A stretch of DNA of 64,000 nt from Argyresthia goedartella (lineage: Eukaryota > Arthropoda > Insecta > Lepidoptera > Argyresthiidae), in the NCBI GenBank assembly GCA_949825045.1, contig OX463816.1:19293243-19357242 (forward strand). The letters run 5' to 3'. Position numbers and translations under genes: made by a program. Of this stretch, positions 33,558 to 45,350 are shown in pieces. The notes beneath the pieces were generated by a model. That model saw nothing but the letters and a program-made list of their open reading frames with translations. It ran no database searches and had not been told where the DNA came from. Within the stretch, counting starts at the first letter, position 1. Each line of letters starts with the position of its first letter.

Positions 33558-34345
33558 ACAATTTGACCTTTATTTTGTCTTGTATCTTTTTGATAGCTAT
33601 CGACATCGACTATATCACTAAACTAGTGCCATCCCAACGTGACTTGGAAAGTACCTACTTGTCTTTACTAAAGGGTACCTACTGAGAATGCCCGTTTATT
33701 ATAAAAGGTCTTCAAATAATGAAAGAAATTGGCTTATATTGTTTACCTACACACGTATCTTAAACCATCTTTACTGCGTCGAAAAACCGCAAGTTATGAC
33801 CAACATAATGATATAATACTGGGTAAAAACTCATTTCTTATCTGAATACTGATACGTTATGACTGATGTATCAATATTTCGACATATTAACATTCAAATT
33901 TCGAACGCCGCCGCCCACCCACGTGCCGCCCTCTAGTTTGTCAGTGAAGTTGGTACTACTGAACAAGCTAAACAAGTGCAGAGCAATGATCAATGCCACC
34001 ATGCCGGTCGAACATGCGGTTCCTGAACACATCAAAGAGAGCCTATGATATGTGTGTACATAAACTAGTGTATGTAACTGTACATAATTAGGCATTAAAT
34101 TCTCGCTTGATATTATCATAAACCCATAGTTTTAATGCCCTTCATTATGTAGCAGTCACATAAACTACTATTAAATGCTCTTCTGAGCAATAGCTCGATA
34201 TTGACACAAAATGTTTTGATCTTGTATTTCCTCACCATCCGCTGTGGATTTGTCATTATTATAAATCTAACAACCGATTATATCGGGCGAAATAATACAC
34301 ATTTTTTTGCGCGTAAAATATAAAATGCAGTTATGTTCCGTGTTC
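33558..34345. other. Intergenic segment
   Basis: AT-rich with no supported gene. A minus-strand open frame around 34040-33890 could encode a hydrophobic helix, but it lacks splice or start support. Confidence 0.4.
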
Positions 34346-34350
34346 ACAGG

Positions 34351-34531
34351 CTATATATAACCACCTCGAAAGAGATCGTCAGATTTCAGAGCAGCACTCG
34401 CATTCGACCCGATGGAAGACGCAGTAATAATCGCAATCCGCGAGCTACAAATAAACATTCAAACTAAAAATATTGCACATAAAAAAATATCCGGAGTACT
34501 GTTGTTGGACAAGACAGGACAAGCCTTGTGA
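34351..34531 (+). other. TATA-like box with a 39-codon open frame
   Basis: CTATATATAACC at 34351-34362 is followed about 50 bases later by ATGGAAGACGCAGTA (34412), opening a 39-codon frame that ends in TGA near 34530. The layout looks like a compact promoter and leader, possibly of a retroelement LTR or a tiny gene. No family was recognised. On the other strand, 34709-34470 is open for about 80 codons with several Cys but no start codon near its beginning. Confidence 0.25.
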
Positions 34532-35172
34532 TCTGTTAACACTTCAACATTCCTCGCACACAAAAGCCTATTATACAGACAATCACACTTCGGGACGATG
34601 CACATACTAGCTTCCGCGTGGTGGGACCACTCTTGTAACTGTCTGCCGGTGCCGTGTCGGTCACATGGGATATATTTAGAGCATGTTGCACAGATTACCT
34701 ATTTACAAAATCATAGCTATTGATGATTTGAAGTTGACTCGAAATACCTTGTCATCAAAATTTTTAATAGATTTATATTTCAGTAAAGCCCTTCCACAGG
34801 TATCTGTTAAGCCTAACCAGCAGATTGACCACACCACATACAATTTTTGTTCACGAAAACGTCTGCTTAGCTTAGCGACCTCCAGCGACATGGCCGCCGC
34901 GCCAGAAGAGCAGTCCCACAAGCGCAGTCCCACTCACCCTTACATCTAGATACAACTGAGTACAAAGTGCCATAGACGCATGGGGTAGGCTTAGCTATCG
35001 GCTAACTTAACGAGTCAGATACAAAACGACGCCCTCTCTCCGATAAAATTAGTCTGACGGCCGATCCGTCGCGTTACTTAGAGCTTAGATTAAATAATGT
35101 ACAATATATCGTAGTTGTAGTTGTAATGAATGCATACAAAATGTTTGTTACGCTAGTGTGCGCATGCGACGC

Positions 35173-38100
35173 TCACCGCCACTCGATCGCGGTGACCGGC
35201 GCGCTGGGCTGCCCCGCCGCGCCCGCCGCTGCAACGACACAACCCACACGACAGAGTTATACTATAGATCATATGTTCAGAGTAATATTAAAGTTCAATT
35301 AATTGCTAAATTAGTTCAATCTTGTAATCGCAACATAAAAAAGCTTGTTCCCTATAAAGAGCATTAGAGAAGGACCAGGAAAAGTCCAATTCACTACACT
35401 GGCCAACAACATTCTTGTTTTTAAAGCTGATGTTTACTATTTCGGGTACGCTGATTTCAAATACGTCCTCTGTTGTATTCAGAGAGAACTCCATACATTT
35501 TGGATTTCTCAAAGCAGGCATACTTGATGACACTAATAATGGCTTTAGTAGTAAACAACCCTAATTAATTTAGTTAAATGGCAAACGTTCATAATCGTTA
35601 CTATCAATGTTTGTCAAGAAGGAATCATGCATTCCTTCTTTTGGGTCATTAGATGTTTTTATGTTATAAAAAAGATGATGATTTCGTTTGAATGGCTTTG
35701 GCGTGGCGAACAAATATCATACTTTCTGTGATTTTCTCGCATTCATCTGTAGGTATAAGGATCTTTCACTAATATAGCCAACACCAGTTTCATCAAATAT
35801 CAAGTTTTTTGAAAATCCAAAATATATGGAGGGAGGTATGCTCGAATTGGCTCACAAGTATGTACATATGTAACATATGTCTGGAAACAGAGTATGTACA
35901 TATAAAAATATTAAATTCACGTGTTTTAATTCACAGTATGCCTCTTATTTATGTGTGCCTTTTGGCATAGGCCTCCTCCAACCGTTTCCATTCGCCTCTA
36001 TCCAACGCCACTCTGGTCGACCGCACATCCCAAGGTAAGGCGTAATTCGTCCACCCATCTTGTCGCTGGGCGACCCTGTCCGCTAGTGCCATCTCTCGGG
36101 TGCTGGCTCCATTTGTTTTCCTGACAATGTAGCATGACCCTTCCAGCCGCATTTCAGACGGTCGATGCGGGATAGAACATCGGAGACTTTAGTTTTAATT
36201 CTTATTTCTTTGTTCCTTATTTTGTCCCTCCTACATTGATGTGGCTGCAAAAAAAATGGATCAAATACGGTGATGATGAGTTGGTGATGAGAATGCAAAT
36301 GACATTACAGTGCCAAACGCAGCCAAACAAAATGAGATGATGGAACTCATGAAAACGATACAACAAATAATGCAACAACTACTACTAAACCTACTAGTTT
36401 CTATGACACAATCAAACTAGTCCTATGGAATGCCAATGGCCTGCCAAACACACATTAGAATTAAAAGCCTTCCTAGAGGAAAACAATATCGACATCATGC
36501 TAATAACTGAGACACACTTCACCAAGAGAACTATCCCAAAATACCCAAGCATAAACTCTATCAGCGCGCCCGAGGGGTACAATCAATGCTGGGCCCCGTT
36601 GTGCCCCATGGGCTTTTCAAAATTTTGATCCGCTCGAAAAGCCAGAGTGCTACAGCGCGACGCTGCGTTGTACCACACGGGGTTTTTCAGCGCTCACATT
36701 GAAAATTCATCGTCTGAATAGCCCGTGGGGTACAACGCGTGCGACCCATGAACTAGGCGTGAAAGAGATAGCGGATTAGCGCACCAAGCGCGTGCGGAGC
36801 AAACGTGTGACGCATGCACTTGACGTAAAGAAGAGCATTGAGAACCTTATTGATTAGTGGGACAAAGAGATCCAAAATTATTAAAAAGTTTTGGGAAACA
36901 CGTGCGTTTCAAGGTCACAACTTCTCACCGGTGATTTGTGGTAATTTTATTTTAATGCCGTTATTGCCAAATGATCAAGATGTCAATCAATAAAAAAAAA
37001 CTGTTATTATTTTCGGATGAGGATTTTGAGTTGATTTGACAATGACAATAGTGGAGAACAAAAATTCTGCAGAAAAAAGATTGTGTGAGGATTGTAAAAT
37101 CTGCCGTAACTTGAACAAGCTTGATCTATAAGAACTTTAATTTTTTAATAACTATCATTAGGAAATACAAAGGCGCGTTGTAGCGCTCTGGGATTTTAAC
37201 TACAAGCTAATTCACGAAAAGCCAAAGGGACACAATGCCGCAGGCGCTGCATCCCACGGGCTATTCAGACAATGAACTGTCAATGTGAGCTCTGAAAAAA
37301 CTCAGCGTCGCGCTGTAGCGCTCTGGCTTTTCGAGCGATTCGAAATTCTGATAAGCCCGAGGCGCACAACGCGGACTAGCGTTGTAATCCACGCGCTTTT
37401 CAGAAGACGCATCCAGGGCAGCCCATGGATGAAGTGCAATCTTACATACGCCACCATGAAATGGAGTCATACTGCTCAGAAATGTTTCAAGCTACAAAAA
37501 AACAATTGAAGGCTGGCAAGGGTCTTTGATATTGTGTGCCGTCTACCACACCACTACTAGAACCACTACTACGAAGGCACGAAAACTTCTTCAAACCATA
37601 GAATCTCTCAAGCTGTGTGTAGTGTATCAACTGGAAATCCGACCTATCACTGACTTACTGGATATTTGCATAATTAAAAGCCTAAACACAGAGAAAATCG
37701 AATGCAACGGTAGCTACGATCTCGTCTGATCATTAACAGTCTGTTACAATTGGAATTATTTAACTCTTTGTTCTCCATAATTTCTTTCAAAGACCATTTT
37801 CCAACCTCACGTGATTCTTAAATCTATTTCTTTTAACATCATATCAGTTGGTGCGATGTTTTGTCCCAAATAAACATACTCCTTTACATATTCAAACTTG
37901 ATTCAATCTATTTCTATATCAAACTCTGTGTTGTGAGACATTATATATTTGTTTTTATTCATTTTGTTCGAGTCCAACTTTTTCGCTTTTGTTGCTCAGA
38001 GCTTGTATTAGTATAGTAGTGTCTTTGGGTTTTCTTCCAGCAAGATTAGGTCGTCAGCGAATCCCAAATGATTTAGGCGTTTCCCATTTATGCTAAGGTC

Positions 38101-41075
38101 ATCCGAGTCCAATTTCCTGAATATGTGTTCCAGCAATGCTGAGAAGATTTTAGGAGACAGTGGGTGCTCTTGTCTCACACCTCTGTTTATAGGGAACGGT
38201 TCTTCTTTCTAGCTATATGCAGCTTTTGCTTTTCCTTCCTTTGCTATTCCTCGAATTAGTTAACAACAACCATAAAATTCCATAAAATATATTATTATTT
38301 GTCTTGTATTTCGTAAATCTCTAATGCAGAACAATTATATCTATAGCACAGAATAATAAGAATGAAGTCTCGACCTACAACTATTATATATAGTGCTAGG
38401 TTTAGTAGTTGTATGTGAACTAAATTCAATTAATTTCTTAACTAATGGGGTAAGTCAACTCACTTGTTTCCGGCTCGGGGTTCTGTTCGTGACGTCTAAG
38501 CGTGCGGTCGTTGGCGCCCGCCTGGTAGTTGCCGCGCTGGCCGCCTGCAAGAGAACGAGATAAACTTCTTACTAAATATATCTCATAATCACTTCATTTT
38601 AATTAAAACCAAATGCGGTAGAGCCGCGTTTTGGGAATAGCCAACTACGGGTACTTGATTATTAATGAAAACTCAGTAGATTGTCTTCCTATTTGACTAA
38701 CAACAAAAGTGCAATAATCGTAGGTGAAGCCCGGCAGGTGGAGCAGCGTACGTAAAAATTGCCGCAGGTGGCGGTAGTCCGGCCGACAGTACCCGGGTAC
38801 TACTCACCGAACTTGAGCGTGTTCCAATCGAACATGTACACAGCCGGTGGAACAGCGTACGGAACACTGCCGCAAGTGGCTGTAGTCTGGCCGACAGTAC
38901 CCGGGTACTACTCACCGAACTTAAGCGTGTTCCAATCGAACATGTACACTGCCGGTGGAACAGCGTACGGAACACTGCCGCAAGTGGCTGTAGTCTGGCC
39001 GACAGTACCCGGTTACTACTCACCGAACTTGAGCGTGTTCCAATCGAACATGTACACTGCCGGTGAAACAGCGTACGGAACACTGCCGCAAGTGTCTGTA
39101 GTCTGGCCGACAGTTCCCGGGTACTACTCACCGAACTTGAGCGTGTTCCAATCGAACATGTACACTGCCGGTGGAACAGCGTACGGAACACTGCCGCAAG
39201 TGGCTGTAGTCTGGCCGACAGTACCCGGTTACTACTCACCGAACTTGAGCGTGTTCCAATCGAACATGTACACTGCCGGTGAAACAGCGTACGGAACACT
39301 GCCGCAAGTGTCTGTAGTCTGGCCGACAGTTCCCGGGTACTACTCACCGAACTGGAGCGTGTTCCAATCGAACATGTACACTGCCGGTGGAACAGCGTAC
39401 GGAACACTGTCGCAAGTGGCTGTAGTCTGGCCGACAGTACCCGGATACTACTCACCGAACTTGAGCATGTTCCAGTCGAACACGTAGTCGTAGGTGAATC
39501 CCTGCCGGTGGAACAGGGTACGGAACAACTGCCGCAGGTGGCTGTAGTCCGGCCGCTCCTCGAAGCGCAGCCTCCGGCAGTACTTGAGGTACAGCTGGAA
39601 CTCGATCGGGTGGTTCTGCGGGAATAATATGTTTCTGTTACCTCGGACGGGCAAATTGTTCGTTTCAAGCTGACGGAACTTTCAGCAAGCTCGCAGTCTG
39701 TACAATACCAACTAGAAATATTAATTTCGAAAGTTCACAGAAACTTTACTGCGGGATATATCTTAACATGTTTGTGCCGGAGGTTTTGTATACATTTCAT
39801 TGATAAATTAATATATTATGGCTGTTATGTATGCCCCTGACCTGCAGTTTATCATTCCTGTTTATAGCTTTTACTAGCGCATCTTAGCGTTATAAGTATG
39901 TGTACGCATGTACTGTACTGTATATTTACGCATGTATTTGTCGTTGTGGAAGTGACAGAATCAATGTCCAAATTTGCATCTTTAAGGCAGGCATCTCTCG
40001 CTTTTCATGGTCGGAGAGTAAATTCAGTCGATTACAAAAGTGTGTTTTGGCCTAGGGCGACACATTAGGCCAAAACACACTTTTGTAAATCTCAAGTTAA
40101 GGAGTATTAAAGCAGTTGTTTCTTTATACTAGCTCGTTATCGTTATCCTGAGTGGTCAGCAAGGATTCGTGAATGTATAAACGTAATTTGATATAGAAAA
40201 GTTATCTCCTAAGTTATCACAAAATCTGTTTTTCAAAATATTTTATTTACAATTTCGCACTGGATTTAAATATGCAGGGTTATTTTTTGGGACCCTAGCC
40301 AAAAGTAAATATGATTAATGGAAAGAAATAAAAAAATATTTTGTAAAAGAATAACAACTTTTCATTATTTAATCCATATTTTACGCTACTTTGTAAATCA
40401 TAAACTTCTAGGCGTGTCACCCTTGCGCTCAACGCGCCCCAAGCCGTAAGCGAGCGAAAATAATAATAATAATAATAATAACAGAACAAACGAGTACATG
40501 AGCATAACTGTAAAAAATAACGTTTTTTGTTTCATAAATTGATTGTACTCCTGTACAAAAGATTTGGTTAGGCTATAATCCTGTATGTACTTGTTATTTA
40601 TTTAATCGTTATGAAATATTAAGTTATGTCCTATAAGCCGGTGAAGAGGCTCATTTGGTGTTCCGTACCCGAAGGGTACCAAATGGGACCCTATTACTAA
40701 GCCTACGCTGTCCGTCCGTCCGTCTGACACCGGGCACTATCGGATCAATCAACATAGGTGGAGCTGACATTTTCACAGAGGGTTTCCATTGCTGCTATAA
40801 CAACATATAATTAAACCTACCGGTTTTTAAGAACTAAAAGAAGTCCCCATACAATAAATTATTGGTATGGCCATTTTCTTAGCCATTTTGTTTTATTTGA
40901 TTATCAGTGAAAACTGGAACTCTCCCAATCTTATCGGAAAATATCTTTAATTGAAGGTATTGAGTTTTGTGTTTAGTTCTTTGTCACTATATGATTAATA
41001 TGTTCGTTGTCTAGTACCCAAGACACAGGGAATCCTAGTTTGGGGCTAGATCAATGTGTGTAAATAGTGTCCAAG

Positions 41076-41113
<38 letters not shown>

Positions 41114-44100
41114 ATAATAATTGCTCATTCGAATTATAATAAATAATTTAAGTTTTTAATCATATTTGATTTTATTTCTGTAACCAAGTTACTAGATTTC
41201 TATCCACTTCCGGTTTCAATGAGCAGTTTCGTTAACCTGAGAACATAGTTTAATACTTACATACTACATACACAAAACTCTTTTTCAATGTTTCGATGTA
41301 CAGCCTTGAATGTTGTCCTACTTACTAGTATTTAATATTTTATTATTAAAAAATTAGAAGGTATACTCGTACAAGACTATCGTTTTACGTTTTTCCGTGT
41401 ACAATGGTATGGAACCCTTCGTATGCGGGTCCGACATCCTACTCGCACTGGAACGGTTTTATCAACATTTTAATCCTATTCCTCTAAAATTAAGCTAAAG
41501 GTGAAATTCTAAGTTCCTGTGTCGGGGTGCTTAGCCTTAACTTACTTTACAAAGCTCATCGAAGGGCGTCGACAGCTTCTTCTCGGATATCCGCTCATAC
41601 TTCTGCCGCTTGGTGGCCGCCTTGAGGCCCTGCCACGGCAGGCTGCCGCGGTTGAAGTACATGAGCACGTAACCCAGCGACTCCAGGTCGTCGCGGCGAG
41701 ACTGCTCGATGCCGAGGTGCGTGTTGATCGACGCGTAGCGGGCCGTGCCTGCGAACACCACACTTGGCTCATCATTGTCGTTGGCAGCTTGTAGGTTGTA
41801 GCTGACTCAAACAACACCGCTTCAGCTAAATAATGTTCATACTATTATGGGTTTTAGGTTGTGCTTTGTAGATATACTATCGAGTGGTATGTTCGCGGCA
41901 ACCTCGCTGACAGCGAGCTGTTTGTTATTTTATGTCGGCAATGTAAAGTAGATGTATGTTAATGTAAAGCACAACCTAAAACCCATATTAATAAATGAAT
42001 ATTTTTAGCTGTACAGGAACAATGTCGTTTCCAGTCATCTATGACAACCCTGTGCTTCCTCACGAAAACCTCTGTTTCATGCAAGCTCGAAAATTCATTG
42101 TCATTTCATGAATCTATATGCTCGCGCGGCTAATATCGCGAGTCGGTTTTGGCACACACACAAAATACCTCTGCCTAATGAATTAATAACAGAAATACAA
42201 AGACATCAACATTGCTTTTTCACAACTAACATGGCATAATAAAACCCGCAGTATTGCAATGAACTGGCATGGGAAAAATAAAGGTATTGTTTTGGTGATT
42301 CGTGACCTTCTAATTGCCATATCAAAAATATTACACAAATACAATGCTGACAATTGAAGATACTAAATCTGGATTGAAAACTAGATAGTCGTAGACACAA
42401 AGCTAAATTCAGGAAATGTTAGATTAGACGAAACCAAAAGTATTACCGTGTTACCACAAAAAATATTAAACAGCGTTTAACCTCAAAACAAACGTCAAAT
42501 CCCATACACTTTAGTTTTTAAACAAGTGTTGAACAGTAGTTTATTTTTTTGTGGTAAGGCCCTTATTGAATAGACAACTTTGAACACATAGTAAGAGCAA
42601 GTTAATGGAGGTTGAAACACATGCCTGGGTTTTGATGAAACCTTTACATATAAGTATTATGATTAATTTTACCAAACATAACAAAACATGGTATACTTTA
42701 GAATATTAGTATAAAATACAAAAATAATATTTCATTACCTGTCAAGTTTTTGTTTTCTCTGTATGGAATGTGCTGCTGGGTGCGAGCGTCTTTGTACTTT
42801 TTCGCTAAACCAAAATCTATTATGTACACTAAATTCCCTTTTTTACCTAGGCCCATTAGAAAGTTATCTGGTTTGATATCTCTGAAAAAGAAATACATTA
42901 TTTGAAATATGTGAATGTAACAAACATGAAGCAACAAGTATTTTTTTTTTATCCCTAAATATTATCACTGTAATATTGGTCCAAACCTTTGCATCTGACC
43001 AAGAATGACAGGACAATTACATTTCTTGGGGAATGTTGCCCAAAATGACAACAAGAGTGCCACCTTTTCATAAATTACATAGAATTTGCTCAGAAGATTT
43101 ATTTCCTAAATTCATCTACATAATTTTACCATATTTTGGGTTTCTATGGTGAGTATACCTATGGATGAAGTTCCTGTAGTGTATATCCTCAATGCGTGTG
43201 ATGAGCTGGTCGGCGAGCAACAACACTGTCTTTAGGGAGAAGCGGCGTGAACAGAAGTTGAACAGATCTTCCAAGGATGGACCGAGTAGCTCCATTACCA
43301 TAACATTATAATCACCCTCCGAACCACACCATTTCATTGCAGGGATCCCAACTGTGAATGCAAAAGCAGGTACTTAATAAGGGCTAGTATTTAATAGCTA
43401 GCAAAAAAAACTGATTTTCACAGCTAAAAAGGATCAGCAAAAAAAAAATTTTCATGTTTTTAAGTATTTTTGTTGTTCTTACACGTTTAACCTGAATCAA
43501 AGGATAAAGAGGGATTTGCTTCGCTCATCCCCTTTAGCCTTTACTTAAGCTACCGCAGTATTTTGCCTTGATATTAGCTGTGAAAATCAGTGTATTTGCT
43601 GTGCAAATCAGAATTATTGATGTGCAGTTTGATATTTCCCCTTAATAAGCTTATACATAGAATGGTAGGAATAAATGCTTGAGTTTTTGCTTGGCATATT
43701 ACTGAATTACTGAATAGTGACAAAAAATTTGCCAAAATGACTGAATTGCACGACTAAAAATCTGATAAATAAGTATTAGAGGACAATGTTACACAAATCG
43801 AACTAGGCCCATAGTAAGCTCAACAAGGCTTGTGTTATGGGTACTGGATGACAATATATTTGATACAGATAAATACTGATGTAAATACATAGAAAACATC
43901 CAAGACAAAGAAACAAATATTCATGCTCATCACTCAAATATTTGCCCTTACCGGGATTCAAAACCAGGACAGTCAGTTTCGTAGGCAGAGTCACTACCAG
44001 CTAGTCTAAACCGGTCATCAATCAAAAAACATAATTCAAGTAACATAAAATACCAAACGAGTGTTGAATTCTGTTGTTCTTACATGATCAACTTAACACG

Positions 44101-45350
44101 AAGGATCTTTCACCTGTCCAAACGCACCACATCGCCCAGACAGTCTTTATTTAGCCAAAAGGATTTGATATACCATTCAGTAATTTAGTCACGCATTTCA
44201 GTATTTTTTTCACTCATTTCAGGAAATTCTGTTGTTTATGGTCATTCCCTCAATTTGTTTTTTATTAGGTCATTTTATTATTTCCCTGCTACTTCTAGAA
44301 GCTTTCTACTCTTTCTTATGTTGGAGCATGTTGAAATTATCAAGCATCAAAGCTCTGACCAACAAGTGAGAGAATACAGTTAGAAGTCTTCTGACAATTG
44401 TCAAAAAGACTGCTTCCAAATAGCTTTCTAGAGGGTGTGAGAGAATTTGAGGTTCAACGCTGTGGTCCCAAACGATGAAAATGTTTTATCATGAGCTTGG
44501 GACTTTACACAATTCAGACCACAGTACAAATACATGTATTAAACATTAAGACTCAGGTCACAGGCCACAATAACATTGTAGGTACTACTGCAAGCTCTAC
44601 AACATCTAGTGAGTAGTGCAGCTGCTTTGATAATTGAACTGTCAAATAAGACCTATTTGAAATGCTTCATTTTCAACTCTCTTTCTATCATATTTTTATG
44701 CCCAGTGAGGAGAGGCACTAAGAGTTCTGCCAGTAGGCCTTGTGAAGATGCAAAATAATCAAAATATGTTTACTTACCACCTCCTTGCATTAATTTGTAA
44801 AATTTGCTCTCTATGTGCAGCTGTGGATGCCTTGTCTTTATACATTCTAGTTTTATTGCTACTTCTTCTTTTGTTACAATGTTAGTACCTGAAATTATGA
44901 AAGATATTGACATCAGTAAATACATCCATTTCAAGCAAAAGATCTACAGTGGGCGGTTTATAAGACAAGCAAATTGTTCTCAGTATGTATAGAAGGAAGG
45001 AATCCACCAAGATGACTGTGTAAAGCAACAAAAATAAAAGAGAGCATAGCATTCTTGGGGTTTCACACTACAGCAATGTGATAGTGTTTTAATTTAATCT
45101 ACGATAGCTCTGCAGGTAGGCATTTTAAGTAATCTGTTGATTCCGATATCGTTTATTCTAATTGATACACCTACGAAACTAAAGCAATGGGTATTTCGAA
45201 ACAAGAAATCGCAGCTGGCCTAATAAAGCAGACACCATCTTTCTTTGTTTACAACCATTTCATAGGATACTCACCGAGGTAAATGTCTCCGAAAGATCCT
45301 GAACCAATTTTGCGACCTAGTCGGTACTTATTACCGACACGAAGTTCCAT
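35173..45350 (-). CDS. dco: Casein kinase 1 delta/epsilon-type kinase (doubletime / discs overgrown)
   Basis: Eight coding exons on the minus strand: 45350-45275, 44888-44778, 43351-43159, 42881-42739, 41748-41546, 39615-39456, 38544-38464 and 35228-35173. They join to 1023 nt, 340 aa, with GT/AG borders throughout. The start [18 protein letters not shown] is the family's N-terminus. Also visible: Lys38 (VAIKLE), Asp128 (HRDIKPDN), Asp149 (DFG), the CK1 motif SINTHLG, and the delta/epsilon-specific end of the kinase domain [20 protein letters not shown]. The tail is short ([10 protein letters not shown] ... APVTAIEWR). The kinase phosphorylates PERIOD and acts in Hippo/Wnt-linked growth control, in nucleus and cytoplasm. 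The TGA at 35175 overlaps a GTGAGC that could serve as a donor; I take it as the stop because the frame closes exactly. Intron 6 holds a tandem array of exon 6 copies, and intron 7 a transposon nest. Confidence 0.95.
36300..37735 (+). pseudogene. Jockey-like LINE endonuclease fragment, interrupted
   Basis: 36400-36565 encodes a jockey-type endonuclease start (LWNANGL ... [18 protein letters not shown]), already frameshifted. 37411-37735 continues the same domain in order ([29 protein letters not shown], and a final SDH-like motif). The 845 bases between are the long-TIR element copy B. The fragment itself is inserted in the RTE remnant on the opposite strand. Confidence 0.75.
36566..37410. 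mobile_element. Long-TIR (Mutator-like?) element, copy B
   Basis: Shares arms with copy A (22265-23908): CCAGAGTGCTACAGCGCGAC, TTCATCGTCTGAATAGCCCG and the right end CAGAAGACGC. The left tip has lost the TCTTCTGAAAA part. At 845 bp it is half the length of copy A, with an internal deletion. No clear target duplication. Confidence 0.75.
38727..39455 (-). repeat. 108-bp tandem array derived from kinase exon 6 and its splice donor
   Basis: The donor motif CTCACCGAAC (plus strand) recurs at 38803, 38911, 39019, 39127, 39235 and 39343, then at 39451 in the real exon: exact 108-bp steps. On the minus strand each unit copies the last two-thirds of dco exon 6 (GACTACAGCCAC, TTCCACCGGCAG, TCGA(C/T)TGGAAC..GCTCAAG) plus GTGAGTAGTA. 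Units carry a small deletion (the GFTYDY codons) and a frameshift relative to the exon. The farthest copy (38790-38727) keeps GFTYDY, so it is the least altered or oldest. Confidence 0.9.
40032..40088. repeat. Perfect palindrome, 23-bp arms
   Basis: 40032-40054 and 40066-40088 are exact inverted copies (core GTGTGTTTTGGCCTA) with an 11-base spacer, in intron 5 of the kinase gene. Confidence 0.9.
40467..40491 (+). repeat. AAT microsatellite
   Basis: Perfect AAT-type repeat within kinase intron 5. Confidence 0.8.
40660..41460 (+). repeat. 'GGGTTCCGTACCCGAAGGGT' family repeat, copy 3
   Basis: Starts GTTCCGTACCCGAAGGGTAC and ends GGTATGGAACCCTTCG ... CTGGAACGGTTTT. The middle is enlarged and contains an ATT run (41078-41110) followed by an inverted AAT run, which could fold back. 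Confidence 0.7.
41847..41986. mobile_element. Small MITE with 21-bp perfect inverted ends
   Basis: ATGGGTTTTAGGTTGTGC (from 41847) and its inverted match ending at 41986 bound 140 bases, 100 bases upstream (in transcript sense) of kinase exon 5. Confidence 0.75.
42451..42557. mobile_element. TTACCACAAAAAATA MITE, copy 1
   Basis: Ends TTACCACAAAAAATATTAAAC and inverted TTTTTTTGTGGTAA. Relatives lie at 56596-56692 and 60066-60170, with partial copies near 48862 and 21910. Confidence 0.7.
43795..44012 (-). mobile_element. tRNA-derived SINE
   Basis: The minus strand has CTAGCTGGTAGTGACTCTGC (A-box-like) and GGTTTTGAATCC (B box, 43965-43954), then an AT-rich body with TATCTGTATCAAATA typical of butterfly and moth SINEs. 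It lies in kinase intron 2. Confidence 0.7.

Larger units (their letters stand above)
35949..38215 (-). pseudogene. RTE-type LINE remnant, split by later insertions
   Basis: 38215-37740 (minus) reads an RT core with [33 protein letters not shown] and a following YLGQ block. 36300-35949 reads the C-terminus ([18 protein letters not shown] ... WKRLEEAY). Both belong to RTE-clade LINEs and are collinear. The 37739-36301 stretch between them is a foreign insertion. Stops and frameshifts are present. It lies in intron 7 of the kinase gene. Confidence 0.78.

Noticed and set aside
33871..34119. 82-codon minus-strand frame with a hydrophobic stretch
   Set aside because: No splice sites, no family resemblance, and a plausible chance frame; evidence too weak for a gene call.
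35171..35176. Splice donor GTGAGC at the end of kinase exon 8
   Set aside because: The TGA stop lies across it and the CDS closes exactly at 341 codons including the stop. The donor would lead to no recognisable further exon.
38697..39668. Long repetitive open frames on both strands (323 and 242 codons)
   Set aside because: They are by-products of a 108-bp repeat whose length is a multiple of three. The real coding sequence is only the kinase exon 39615-39456, and its frame is broken in the array units.
41078..41130. ATT/AAT inverted run as a regulatory hairpin
   Set aside because: A simple microsatellite with a strand switch is enough to explain it.
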